Shown piece after piece: positions 15,913 to 23,462 of a stretch of DNA of 32,713 nucleotides; the first letter of the stretch is position 1, and every line of letters begins with the position of its first letter. Location: positions 1 to 32,713 of the IMG/VR virus record IMGVR_UViG_3300007344_008816. One strand, written 5' to 3'. Origin of the DNA: a virus. The notes under the pieces were generated by a model. That model was given only the letters and a program-made list of their open reading frames with translations, did no database searches and had not been told where the DNA came from. Position numbers and translations under genes: made by a program.

Positions 15913-16980
15913 ATGAATGACTTTTTTAATTTACCAGAAGACGCGGTATCGTCAAACAATCAAAACAAAGAATACGAAAAAAAGGTAGATGAGAATCTAT
16001 ACGATCCTAATCCTGATTTAAGCGGAGGTGTATACAAATCTGTTATTAGATTTATACCTAATCTTAGAAATCAAGCTGAATCTAAATACACTAAATATAG
16101 TGCTAAGATTTGGAATCCAGTAGCTAGAAGATCTATAGTAGTTGATTGTCCTTCTAACGAAAATAAACCTTCGGTTTTATGGACATTAAGTACTATTTTA
16201 GGAAGATTATACAAAGAAGAGCCTACTATTGTTAAAGAAATCAATGAGAATTTCTCTAGATGGTATACTCATCATTCTTACGTATATGTTTCTAAAGATC
16301 CAACAGTTCCTGCTAATGATGGAAAGATTAAGATCTTTAAATATAGAGCTCAGATTAACGACCTAATTGAACATCAGCTTAATCCTGAAGAGGATGGTTT
16401 AGTGGATGGAGTAAGCTCAGTTAATCCTTTTCATTTATTACATGGTAAAGACTTTTTATGTGTAGTCGGTAAAAAAACCAAAACATGGAGAGACTGGACT
16501 AAATGTAAATTCATGGACGAAACACAACCTTTTAGATTTAATATCAAAGGTACTGAAGTAGTTATGAAAGATGATCCAGGTGCAATTCAATTACTACAAC
16601 AGTTTTTTGATAAAACAGCGCCGTCTTTAGATGAATACAGACACGTTTCATGGACAGATGACACTTATAAGCAAGTAGCAGAAGCTTTAAAAGCAGCTAT
16701 TCCTTATAAACAAGTTTTAGACATGCTAATTAGTGAAACTAGAGACGAAAAAATGAAAGAATTATTAAGTGAAGGTTCTACTGCAACAACAACTGCTGCT
16801 ACTAGCTCTAACACTAATTCAGTAAATGATCTTTCATTTGGAGGAACTACTGAGAATAACGTAACTACTTACACTGATCAGAACCAATCGGATATTAATT
16901 TAGGAGAACCTACCACAGGTGATTCAACTGATTCAGGTTTAGAAGGAGATGAGTACGACGATATCTTCAAAAATCTTTAA
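15913..16980 (+). CDS. 32: gp32-type single-stranded DNA-binding protein
   Basis: This 355-aa protein coats ssDNA at replication forks and in recombination. gp32 features include a basic N-terminal cooperativity region, the OB-fold core with aromatic-rich NFSRWYTHHSYVYVSKDP and KIKIFKYRAQINDLIEHQLNPEE, and PFHLLHGKDFLCVVGKK. A Thr/Ser/Asn-rich linker (about 285-335) leads to an acidic tail (LEGDEYDDIFKNL) that in T4 recruits partner proteins. T4's zinc module (one His and three Cys) is not visible: only one Cys (VVDCPSN) remains in that region. It heads a run of replication genes with RNase H downstream; uvsX and gp41 lie farther away. Confidence 0.93.
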   Translation: MNDFFNLPEDAVSSNNQNKEYEKKVDENLYDPNPDLSGGVYKSVIRFIPNLRNQAESKYTKYSAKIWNPVARRSIVVDCPSNENKPSVLWTLSTILGRLYKEEPTIVKEINENFSRWYTHHSYVYVSKDPTVPANDGKIKIFKYRAQINDLIEHQLNPEEDGLVDGVSSVNPFHLLHGKDFLCVVGKKTKTWRDWTKCKFMDETQPFRFNIKGTEVVMKDDPGAIQLLQQFFDKTAPSLDEYRHVSWTDDTYKQVAEALKAAIPYKQVLDMLISETRDEKMKELLSEGSTATTTAATSSNTNSVNDLSFGGTTENNVTTYTDQNQSDINLGEPTTGDSTDSGLEGDEYDDIFKNL

Positions 16981-16999
16981 AAAAAACAAATCAAAAATT

Positions 17000-17356
17000 A
17001 TGTCTAAAGAAACGACAACAACAACAGAAACAGTAGACCAAACACAGGATACTACAACAACTGCAACAGGTGCTGAAACAGCTACACCTGAAAATGATCC
17101 AAATAAAGTTGTTTTACTTGGAAGTATTTCATACACTAACGAAAGCGAGTATATGGATTGGCTAAGTAAAATGGACGCAAGTCAAGCTATATTTGTATTA
17201 GTTGCTAGTGCAAATTTTTCACAAGCAAAAGGTGTGTACAATTTAGCTGAATCTGAGTTAATCTCTTCTGCAATTAGAGCTATCAAGAATAATTCTACTG
17301 ATACTACTGCCGCTAAAGAGACTACTACTCCTAAAGCTAAAGTTGAGAAAAAATAA
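17000..17356 (+). CDS. Small protein with Thr-rich ends, unknown
   Basis: This 118-aa protein is not recognised. I use the ATG at 17000 (MSKETTTTTETVD), 19 nt after the gp32 gene; an upstream in-frame ATG at 16949 lies inside gp32 and would add 17 unlikely residues. Residues 1-35 are Thr/Glu/Gln low complexity. About 36-98 is a compact domain (KVVLLGSISYTNESEYMDWLSKMDASQAIFVL) with an alpha/beta look. The end is again Thr/Ala/Lys-rich. It is probably co-transcribed with gp32 and the RNase H gene, so a DNA-replication accessory role is possible. Confidence 0.75.
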   Translation: MSKETTTTTETVDQTQDTTTTATGAETATPENDPNKVVLLGSISYTNESEYMDWLSKMDASQAIFVLVASANFSQAKGVYNLAESELISSAIRAIKNNSTDTTAAKETTTPKAKVEKK

Positions 17357-17376
17357 AAGTATCTTAATAGAGTATA

Positions 17377-18489
17377 ATGGTTTACCTAATAGACGGAAAT
17401 GCATATATAAACGTAGCACTAAATGTCATAAAAAGAATGCTTTTTAATGATAAGTCTAGTAGCGAAGACTATTATATGGAAGATATATTCAATGAAGGCA
17501 AATATGTTTTAAAAGAAACCTCTAGAATTAGATTTAGAGATTTTTGTCTAAATTATTTGTCTTCATTGATTTCTCCTGTTTACTCTGAAACTAGAGAAGT
17601 TCATATAGTATTTGATTCCAAGAGTTGGAGAAAAGAATACGTTAAATCTTTTTTTGAAAAAGAAGACTCTACTGATGATTTTCAATATAAGTCAGGTAGA
17701 AAAAAAGATGAAATGATACATCTTTTCTTTGAGTATTTTCAAAACACTATTCAACCTCATCTAGAAAAAGAACCGGGTATTAATTTCCATAGAATAAATG
17801 GAATGGAAGGAGATGACATCATAGCAACGCTAACTGAACGTAATAAAAATACTATTATTTACACTGTTGATAAAGACATGATACAGCTTGTAAAAAATAG
17901 TGGAAATTACGTTATAATGATTATGCCTAAGATGATGACAAAAACTAAAAAATTATTTTATGCTAAAGCTGATAATGCATCTAGCTCTGATTTTTTTAGT
18001 TTAAGTGGAACTGACTTAACTGGAGGTGTAGACACTATCATATCTAAATTTGAGAAGAAAGGTTATTCTAAATTTGAAATAGATCCTAAAGAGAGTCTTT
18101 TAACAAAGATATTTGAAGGAGATAAATCAGATAATATTCCTAGAATACATAAAATGACCCCGTCTAAAGTAAAAAAGATGAATACTTATCTTTTAGAAAA
18201 ATACGGAGAAACTATATTTGAAAAATTAGATAACTACAAACAGGAAGAGTCTTTTTTACAAGAATGTGTAGATAAAGTAGTAGAGCTTAATAAAATTAAA
18301 GATGATAGTATAATATCTTCTTTAAAGAGCAACATATCTCTTAACATTAAACTCATTAGATTGTCTACTTCATTGTTACCTGATTCTGTTAAAACAACTG
18401 ACTATGAAGTTATTTCATCAGATAGGACCTATAAAAAGTTTAACTATACAAAGTTAATAGAAATAAAAAATAATTCAGTACTAATATGA
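17377..18489 (+). CDS. rnh: T4 RNase H-type 5'-3' exonuclease (FEN/PIN family)
   Basis: This 370-aa protein would remove RNA primers and flaps from lagging-strand fragments. Metal-binding acidic residues lie in MVYLIDGNAY (D6), HIVFDSKS, NGMEGDDIIATL and TVDKDMIQL, as in FEN-family nucleases. The helix-3-turn-helix DNA-binding element is GDKSDNIPRI followed by KMTPSKVKKM. Length is somewhat above T4 RNase H (305 aa), with extra residues between the active-site blocks (about 185-225). Its TGA overlaps the groES ATG (ATGA), linking the replication and chaperonin genes in one transcript. ATG start at 17377. Confidence 0.9.
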   Translation: MVYLIDGNAYINVALNVIKRMLFNDKSSSEDYYMEDIFNEGKYVLKETSRIRFRDFCLNYLSSLISPVYSETREVHIVFDSKSWRKEYVKSFFEKEDSTDDFQYKSGRKKDEMIHLFFEYFQNTIQPHLEKEPGINFHRINGMEGDDIIATLTERNKNTIIYTVDKDMIQLVKNSGNYVIMIMPKMMTKTKKLFYAKADNASSSDFFSLSGTDLTGGVDTIISKFEKKGYSKFEIDPKESLLTKIFEGDKSDNIPRIHKMTPSKVKKMNTYLLEKYGETIFEKLDNYKQEESFLQECVDKVVELNKIKDDSIISSLKSNISLNIKLIRLSTSLLPDSVKTTDYEVISSDRTYKKFNYTKLIEIKNNSVLI

Positions 18490-18785
18490 AACCATTATAC
18501 GAAAGAATTTTAATTAAACCTATTGAAAAGGAAACTCAAACAAAATCAGGAATCCTTTTACCCGGTAAAGCCGTAAAAAGACCTAATATTGGAACAGTTA
18601 TTGCTTGTGGAGAAGGAACTACTCATAATCCAATGAAAGTTGAACCTGGTGACATTGTTCTATGTAATAGATACGCTGGAATAGATATAGTTTATAATGA
18701 TACTCCTCATTATGTCATTATGTCTAATGAAGTAATCGCAGTATTAGACGATGTTAATGAAGTTAAGCTTGATGAGTATGAATAG
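18486..18785 (+). CDS. groES: GroES-like co-chaperonin
   Basis: At 99 aa it is the typical GroES length. It starts KPLYERILIKPIEKE, then has a mobile loop TQTKSGILLPGKA (about 18-30) that binds GroEL, the IGTVIACGEG strand, VEPGDIVLCNRYAGIDI, and an end IMSNEVIAVLDD. In T4 the analogous role is played by gp31, which works with host GroEL to fold the major capsid protein; this one is recognisably GroES by sequence. No groEL is in the window, so the host chaperonin is the likely partner. Start and stop overlap both neighbours (ATGA with rnh; 8-14 nt with the GMP reductase-like gene). Confidence 0.93.
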   Translation: MKPLYERILIKPIEKETQTKSGILLPGKAVKRPNIGTVIACGEGTTHNPMKVEPGDIVLCNRYAGIDIVYNDTPHYVIMSNEVIAVLDDVNEVKLDEYE

Positions 18786-19806
18786 AAATAAAGTAGACTT
18801 TAATGATATATTAATAAGTCCTAGTATTCAAACTAACGTTACTTCAAGGGGAGATATAGACATCTATTATAAAGATGGAAAATTACCTCTTATAACTGCA
18901 CCTATGGATACTGTTATTTCTAGTGAAAATGAACACTTCTTTACTAGCAATAGAATAATATCATGTTTACCTAGGGGTGAAAAAACAAGTCATGATGGAA
19001 TAGAATCATATTCTCTTTCCGGTATGATAAATCTGGTTAAAAGTGGTAACATTAAGAGACACTCAGGTTACTTAATAGATACTGCTAATGGTCACATCAA
19101 AGATTTAGAAAGCATCACCAGAATCATTAAAAATGAATATGGAGAAGATATTTATCTAATGGTTGGTAATGTTGCTCACCCAAAAACATATAGATTATTG
19201 TCTGAAGCTGGAGCTGATGCTATTAGAATAGGAATAGGTAACGGAGCAGGTTGTTTAACTACTCAACAAACAGGCGTGGGTTACCCCATGGCTTCACTTA
19301 TTCAAGAATGTTATCAAGAATCCATGAATCTCGATACTCCTGCTAAGATAGTTGCAGATGGAGGAATGAAAACATACTCTGATATAATAAAAGCTTTAGC
19401 TTTAGGTGCCGACTTTGTTATGTTGGGTTCTATTTTTAATAAAGCATTGGAAAGTTGTGCAACTTGTATGTATGAATCTCAATTTGGAAAACATCTAGAT
19501 TTAAATGAACTAACCCACGCAGAGGCATTGGAGAAATTTAACTCAGGTATTTCTATATTTAAAAAGTTTAGAGGCATGTCCACTAAAGAGGTTCAACGAA
19601 AATGGGGAAGGGAAGAAATTAAAACTTCAGAAGGCATTTCAGAGATTAGAAAAGTAGAATATACTCTATCAAGTTGGGTAGATAATTTTGAACATTATCT
19701 AAGATCTGCTATGAGTTATACTGATTCAAGATCTCTAGAATCTTTTATTGGAGGTTGCGATATTTTAAATATTACAGATAACTCTTATAAAAGGTTTAAA
19801 AAATAA
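18772..19806 (+). CDS. GMP reductase / IMP dehydrogenase-family protein (no CBS domains)
   Basis: This TIM-barrel enzyme of about 342-344 aa starts at ATG 18772 or 18778, overlapping groES slightly; an earlier in-frame ATG (18751) lies deep in groES. Family blocks are LPLITAPMDTV (N-terminal), GNVAHPKTYRLLSEAGADAIRIGIG, the catalytic loop NGAGCLTTQQTGVGYP with the catalytic Cys (C159 counted from 18778), VADGGM, ADFVMLGS and FRGMST. The TGVGYP motif, the lack of CBS domains and the length near 345 aa favour GMP reductase over IMP dehydrogenase, but direction is not certain. Either activity would adjust guanine nucleotide pools for phage DNA synthesis. Confidence 0.88.
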   Translation: MSMNRNKVDFNDILISPSIQTNVTSRGDIDIYYKDGKLPLITAPMDTVISSENEHFFTSNRIISCLPRGEKTSHDGIESYSLSGMINLVKSGNIKRHSGYLIDTANGHIKDLESITRIIKNEYGEDIYLMVGNVAHPKTYRLLSEAGADAIRIGIGNGAGCLTTQQTGVGYPMASLIQECYQESMNLDTPAKIVADGGMKTYSDIIKALALGADFVMLGSIFNKALESCATCMYESQFGKHLDLNELTHAEALEKFNSGISIFKKFRGMSTKEVQRKWGREEIKTSEGISEIRKVEYTLSSWVDNFEHYLRSAMSYTDSRSLESFIGGCDILNITDNSYKRFKK

Positions 19807-19836
19807 AACCTAAATTATTAAAAAAATCAATTATAT

Positions 19837-20409
19837 ATGGCAGACATGAACAGTTTACCTCTTCCTTTGGATAGAACATTGTTTTTTGCAAAGGATGTAA
19901 ATCTAGAATCAATTGAATTATTATCTAGAAATATTCTTAGAATAAATGAAGATGATGATCATCTAGAAAAATTATACGGAGTGTATGATATAGACTACGT
20001 TAGAAAACCTATTAAGATAATGATTGATAGTTACGGTGGATACGTATATCAATGTATGGGATTGCTTGGAATAATGGAAAAGTCCACTACCCCTATTCAT
20101 ACGTATGCTACAGGAGCAGCAATGTCTTGTGGCTTTATGATTCTTATCTCTGGTCATAAAAGATTTGCATATAAACATGCTACTCCAATGTATCATCAAG
20201 TTTCTACTGGATTTTGGGGTAAAACTCAAGATATGGAAGAGAGCTATAAAGAAACAAAAAGACTTCAACAGAAATTTGAAAACATAACTCTAGATCTTAC
20301 TAAGATATCTAAAGCTAAATTAAAAGATATTTTAAAAACCAAACAGGATTGGTACATGGATTCTAAAGAAGCGCTTTCTTATGGAGTAATTGACGAAATA
20401 ATAGAATAA
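19837..20409 (+). CDS. clpP: ClpP-type serine protease
   Basis: This 190-aa protein has the S14 catalytic triad at canonical places: S97 (GAAMSCGF), H120 (MYHQVS) and D171 (KQDWYMDS). Other ClpP blocks are KIMIDSYGG, the helix YQCMGLLGIMEKS with the strand PIHTYATG, and EALSYGVIDEI at the end. ClpP assembles in 14-mers and degrades proteins delivered by Clp ATPases. No Clp ATPase is in the window, so it may work with a host unfoldase, replace host ClpP subunits, or act as a processing protease. A head-maturation role is less likely because T4-type prohead proteases have another fold, but it cannot be excluded. Confidence 0.93.
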   Translation: MADMNSLPLPLDRTLFFAKDVNLESIELLSRNILRINEDDDHLEKLYGVYDIDYVRKPIKIMIDSYGGYVYQCMGLLGIMEKSTTPIHTYATGAAMSCGFMILISGHKRFAYKHATPMYHQVSTGFWGKTQDMEESYKETKRLQQKFENITLDLTKISKAKLKDILKTKQDWYMDSKEALSYGVIDEIIE

Positions 20410-20411
20410 TT

Positions 20412-20633
20412 ATGAACAAAGAATTATATACAATGCTAAAATCAATGGCTGAAGCCGAGGTTGCTAAAGCCAAGATGACCTTAACTCTGTTAGGGGAACA
20501 TCCTGCTGGAATAGGAGATCATTCAACAGAGGATTTTTATAAGAATGCTGATGAAGCTTTAACTAAACTGGCTGAAGCTCAAGATAAACTTGAATGTTTA
20601 GAAAAAAATTACCCTCAGCAAGTTAAACTTTAA
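20412..20633 (+). CDS. 73-aa helical protein, unknown
   Basis: This small acidic protein begins 2 nt after the clpP stop and is clearly in the same transcript. It looks like two helices (about 3-28 and 44-66) joined by GEHPAGIGDHSTED. The second helix has heptad-like Ala/Leu spacing (ADEALTKLAEAQDKLECLEKN), suggesting a coiled coil. I do not recognise the family. The tight coupling allows a role as a ClpP adaptor or an unrelated phage protein. Confidence 0.75.
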   Translation: MNKELYTMLKSMAEAEVAKAKMTLTLLGEHPAGIGDHSTEDFYKNADEALTKLAEAQDKLECLEKNYPQQVKL

Positions 20634-20656
20634 TAAAAAAGTTAGTATAATATTCT

Positions 20657-20664
20657 TATAAATA
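20657..20664 (+). promoter_or_regulatory. Exact T4-late-type box TATAAATA before the RNA candidate
   Basis: TATAAATA lies 26 nt before the 5' arm of the long-range helix of the RNA candidate. A start about 10 nt downstream would give a transcript that begins near 20675 and ends at the terminator near 21158. Confidence 0.45.
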
Positions 20665-20689
20665 AGAAAAACGTTCTTTGATAATAATT

Positions 20690-21108
20690 GTGAAAGGTGT
20701 CAAAAGCCGACGGGTGGATGACATTGATATGTGCCAGAATAATAGGTTTAGCGAAGCCTATAATGGAATGTATTAGATCGATGGATCGCAACAGGGCCGG
20801 ATAAAAAGGCCTACTCTAATGAGAATGTTGAACTAAGATAGCTCTTAGAATACAGGTGCATGATATATTAAGAATCTAAAAGATTCGCAAATCGTTTATG
20901 GGTAATACAAAAATCCCATTTAATGACTGAATAACCATTACGTTTGCGTGGTAAGGTGTTTCCAAGACTATAGTGGTCCTAATAATGTTTTAAATGAGTA
21001 CAAGTTTAAAATGAGTTAGTCTTTGACAAAAGATACAGAAAGCAACGATAATTTGTAGTAAACGATTATGTTAGAGGTAATCTTTAATCCTCTCATATCA
21101 TCTTTCAC
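20690..21108 (+). ncRNA. Candidate large structured noncoding RNA (about 420 nt), family not identified
   Basis: The 578 nt between the 73-aa gene and the exonuclease gene hold no ORF of note. They are visibly less A/T-biased than the flanking spacers and rich in pairings. GTGAAAGGTG (20690-20699) pairs with CATCTTTCAC (21099-21108), 10 bp with one G-U, closing a 419-nt domain. Inside are local hairpins: ATAGGTTT/AAGCCTAT with a 4-nt loop (20742-20761), GGCC/GGCC (20795-20811), CTAAGA/TCTTAG with a TAGC loop (20833-20848), GAATCT/AGATTC (20872-20886), ATGGG/CCCAT (20898-20919) and AGAGG/CCTCT (about 21074-21093). A T4-late-like box precedes it and an intrinsic terminator follows. I see no tRNA, tmRNA, RNase P or group I/II intron core. 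Giant phage RNAs such as GOLLD or ROOL are the natural comparison, but I cannot assign it by eye. Confidence 0.72.
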
Positions 21109-21122
21109 TTTTCAATATACTT

Positions 21123-21158
21123 AAAGGGAATTCTATCTATATAGTTTTCCCTTTTTTT
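21123..21158 (+). terminator. Strong intrinsic terminator after the RNA candidate
   Basis: AAAGGGAA (21123-21130) pairs with TTCCCTTT (21147-21154), followed by a T tract to 21158. It ends the RNA candidate and any read-through from the clpP operon, 53 nt before the exonuclease gene. Confidence 0.8.
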
Positions 21159-21179
21159 ATTAGTGCATATTCTTCTATA

Positions 21180-21188
21180 GATAAATAA
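21180..21188 (+). promoter_or_regulatory. Putative late promoter (GATAAATAA) for the exonuclease gene
   Basis: AGATAAATAA lies 23 nt upstream of the ATG at 21212 and just after a terminator, so the gene needs its own promoter. This makes a functional role for the motif more likely. Confidence 0.6.
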
Positions 21189-21211
21189 TATTACCTAAAA
21201 ACATTTACAAT

Positions 21212-22039
21212 ATGTCAAGTTGGATTAAAAACTTTCAAGATTGGAATATATCAGAAGCTAATAGATGGCACGGTAAATCTATCGAAGAATACGTTGAAGA
21301 ATGGAATAGCAAATTTGCAGGAAAAAATCTTATTTTCTTTGACACTGAAACCACGGGCTTACATCATCAAAACGATCAAGTAACTGAAATAGCAGCAATC
21401 GCAATTGGACAGGACGGTGAAGAACTTGGATCTTTTAGAAAAAAACTAGAATTAAATCCAGGAATTTTAGACAGAAGACCCAGAGCTGAAGGACTCCTTA
21501 AAGGGTCTGGATATTGGAATGATAAAGATACTTATGAAGATGAACAAGAATCATTAGAAGCATTTTGGGAATGGGTAGATAGTTTTGACAATGCAGTACT
21601 AGTTGCTCAAAATGCAGTCTTTGATATGAGATTTACTTCAAGAGTAAAAGGCAGGTCTCTTTCTAATTACAACGCTGTTGATACAAAAGATATTATTGAA
21701 ATCATATTTTTACCAGCAATAATTGCAGCTTCCAATGCTGGAGATGAATGGGCAATCGAAGTATTAGATAAGCTTCCTAAAAGCGGAAGAACAGGTCTAC
21801 CTAGCAGCTCAATGGGAAGAATTTCAAAAGCTCTTGATATTGATACGGAAAATTGGCACCAAGCCGATGCAGATGTTAAAATGATGATTGAAATGTTTAA
21901 GACTATTCAAAATTGGTTAGAGTCTAAATCTGGAGAAGGATTAGACATTAGGCCTTCTCAAGAAAAATGGATTAGCAGAAAAAGATATTTTGATAAAAAA
22001 CGTAGAATGAATAGAAAAAAGTCTAGGTTCGATGACTAA
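21212..22039 (+). CDS. DEDDh 3'-5' exonuclease (DnaQ/RNase T-like) with capsid-targeting-like N-terminus
   Basis: This 275-aa protein has all DEDDh residues: D44 and E46 in FFDTETTG, D138 in NAVFDMRF, and H216 with D221 in HQADADVKM. Such enzymes degrade DNA or RNA from 3' ends or proofread. The first 15 residues, MSSWIKNFQDWNISE, match the tag on the proteins encoded at 14235 and 14789 and end in I-S-E, a T4-type prohead cleavage site. The C-terminus is very basic (KRYFDKKRRMNRKKSRFDD), suited to nucleic-acid binding. It is monocistronic, with a putative late promoter and a terminator upstream. My inference is an exonuclease packaged in the head and injected, perhaps to attack host nucleic acid; a plain late replication nuclease is the alternative. 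Confidence 0.88.
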   Translation: MSSWIKNFQDWNISEANRWHGKSIEEYVEEWNSKFAGKNLIFFDTETTGLHHQNDQVTEIAAIAIGQDGEELGSFRKKLELNPGILDRRPRAEGLLKGSGYWNDKDTYEDEQESLEAFWEWVDSFDNAVLVAQNAVFDMRFTSRVKGRSLSNYNAVDTKDIIEIIFLPAIIAASNAGDEWAIEVLDKLPKSGRTGLPSSSMGRISKALDIDTENWHQADADVKMMIEMFKTIQNWLESKSGEGLDIRPSQEKWISRKRYFDKKRRMNRKKSRFDD

Positions 22040-22050
22040 ATAGAAAGGGG

Positions 22051-22067
22051 GCTATGGTGAAGATAGC
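22051..22067. terminator. Weak hairpin between convergent genes
   Basis: GCTAT (22051-22055) and ATAGC (22063-22067) form a short stem in the 33-nt gap between the exonuclease gene and the convergent 73-aa gene. T tracts are poor, so terminator function is doubtful. Confidence 0.3.
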
Positions 22068-22072
22068 TACCA

Positions 22073-22294
22073 CTAATCATTAAAATATATACACTTAAAA
22101 CTTCCATTTTCTAAAACATGATGCTTTAGTCTAGGATATTCTTGAGATATATGATTATTAGTTATCTGCAATATAACTGATTCTTCTGCAGTTACGTTAT
22201 CTAATGCTACTATATAGGATCTACTATTATTTTGTCTACATTCTCTAATAGTTCCATGAGACTGTAATTCTGTTTTTAAGGTATCTTCGTTCAT
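22073..22294 (-). CDS. 73-aa protein, unknown, last gene of the tail-type operon
   Basis: I do not recognise this protein. It has an N-terminal helix (NEDTLKTELQSHG), then strands with RSYIVALDNVT and SVILQITNNH, and an end GSFKCIYFND, suggesting a small alpha/beta fold. It starts 4 nt after the stop of the tail-fibre-type gene and so belongs to that transcript. It might be a chaperone or small accessory for the fibre proteins; this is position-based inference. Confidence 0.65.
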   Translation of the reverse strand: MNEDTLKTELQSHGTIRECRQNNSRSYIVALDNVTAEESVILQITNNHISQEYPRLKHHVLENGSFKCIYFND

Positions 22295-22298
22295 AATT

Positions 22299-23072
22299 TT
22301 AATATTTTAATCTTATGTTTGGTCTATATGACTGATCAGCTGTTCCATAACTTGAGCTTGGATATGAATCATCTTGATGTTTATACCAAGAATCTGCATA
22401 TGTATTATCAAAGTGACATTCAGCCCAACCAAATCCAGGGTTCCATGAACCGTCTCTGTTTTCCCAAATAATCAATAAACTATCTGTTCCATTATATTCA
22501 AAATTAGTATCAAAATCTATAGTTTGATAACCACTTGAATTAATTGTCCATGTAAAGTCGGCTTTAACACTTGTTAAATCAGCTAATCCGTTTATATTTG
22601 TTAAATCTGTTTTAACATTAGACCCAAATTCTAAATCACTAGTATGTGCTAATTTAAGAGTTTGATTATTAAAAGTATAACCTGGAGTATAACCGTTTAC
22701 CTCTATCTCTAATCCGTGTAACATTTTAGCACCTGTTCCTAATTCACTTGCTCTTATGATAATCATTGATTGTCCGTAATCATAATACCCCTCTGCTGGA
22801 TAATGATCTTCATTAGATGTTCCTTCAGGACTCTGCCATACAAGGTTTTGTATAGTTGTCGCGCCTCCTCCACTGGATCCTCCTCCTCCTTCTACAGATT
22901 GTGCGGCGCCTATCTGAATTACTTCATATTGTCCTTCAGTTAATTTTAAGGTATATAATTTTCCATCAGCTATATTAATAGCCAGTTCCCCAGGTAAAAG
23001 ATCTGTTACACTGGGTACCTTTCCAGGCTCTTCTGAGCTCTTTAAAACTATAGTATTGTACTTATCTGACAT
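22299..23072 (-). CDS. Probable tail-fibre / receptor-binding-type virion protein
   Basis: This is a 257-aa protein. Residues about 26-56 contain LLPGELAINIADGKLYTLK, a block common in the N-terminal part of phage tail-fibre and appendage proteins. A Gly/Ser linker (GGGGSSGGG, about 63-71) follows. The remaining 180 residues are Trp/Tyr/Asn/Gly-rich and beta-strand-like, as in carbohydrate- or receptor-binding sandwich domains (DSLLIIWENRDGSWNPGFGW). It is in the minus-strand unit downstream of the sheath region and 2 nt after the 120-aa gene. A GAGGAGG lies upstream inside the previous gene's end but 12 nt away from the ATG, so its use is uncertain. Structural role likely; exact location on the virion unknown. 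Confidence 0.7.
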   Translation of the reverse strand: MSDKYNTIVLKSSEEPGKVPSVTDLLPGELAINIADGKLYTLKLTEGQYEVIQIGAAQSVEGGGGSSGGGATTIQNLVWQSPEGTSNEDHYPAEGYYDYGQSMIIIRASELGTGAKMLHGLEIEVNGYTPGYTFNNQTLKLAHTSDLEFGSNVKTDLTNINGLADLTSVKADFTWTINSSGYQTIDFDTNFEYNGTDSLLIIWENRDGSWNPGFGWAECHFDNTYADSWYKHQDDSYPSSSYGTADQSYRPNIRLKY

Positions 23073-23074
23073 AA

Positions 23075-23437
23075 TTAAAAAGTTCCTCCTCGTATAACGT
23101 CTGACTCTGCTACAAGCCTTACGCCATCGCTGTATCTATTTCTAATAACTATTTCTTCTAATTCAGTTGAAAAGGCTAGGTTCTCATACCCTGTTGATGC
23201 AGTGTATCCTCCTGAGATATAGAGTTCTCCTAAATCTATGGTTTTAAAAGTAACATCTTTGTCTACTCCATCTCCGTGGTGTATAGTTATTCCTGAACCA
23301 AGATACGTATCATTAGTCTCTTCATCACTTCTATAATTAAAGACTATATTATTATCTTCTAGGGATAGTTCACCCAACTTCTTTAAATACGCAGGGATGT
23401 TGTCTATGTCTTTTATTTGACTTAAAAATAATTGCAT
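23075..23437 (-). CDS. 120-aa probable tail-appendage protein
   Basis: I do not recognise a family. The N-terminus contains YLKKLGELSLEDNNIVFNYRSDEE, which resembles the G-E-L-S/A repeat starts seen in fibre-type proteins. The rest is beta-rich with Gly turns (GSGITIHHGDGVDKDVTF). It is the first gene of a three-gene unit with a putative late promoter 17 nt upstream, followed directly by the tail-fibre-type gene. A fibre or fibre-attachment role is inferred from context. Confidence 0.6.
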   Translation of the reverse strand: MQLFLSQIKDIDNIPAYLKKLGELSLEDNNIVFNYRSDEETNDTYLGSGITIHHGDGVDKDVTFKTIDLGELYISGGYTASTGYENLAFSTELEEIVIRNRYSDGVRLVAESDVIRGGTF

Positions 23438-23453
23438 TAGAAACTATTTTTTA

Positions 23454-23462
23454 TTATTTATC
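23454..23462 (-). promoter_or_regulatory. Putative late promoter (GATAAATAA) for the tail-appendage operon
   Basis: The minus strand reads AGATAAATAA, 17 nt upstream of the ATG at 23437. It overlaps the stop codon of the 30-aa ORF at 23458-23550. Confidence 0.55.

Noticed and set aside
16949-16999. Earlier in-frame start for the Thr-rich protein gene
   Set aside because: It would overlap the gp32 C-terminal tail by 32 nt and add Lys/Ser residues copied from the poly-A spacer; ATG 17000 lies at the normal spacing.
20634-21211. Region read as tmRNA, RNase P RNA, tRNA or group I/II intron
   Set aside because: No acceptor stem with CCA, no peptide-tag frame, no RNase P core boxes, no group I P/Q/R/S elements or group II domain V were seen; flanking genes are not split.
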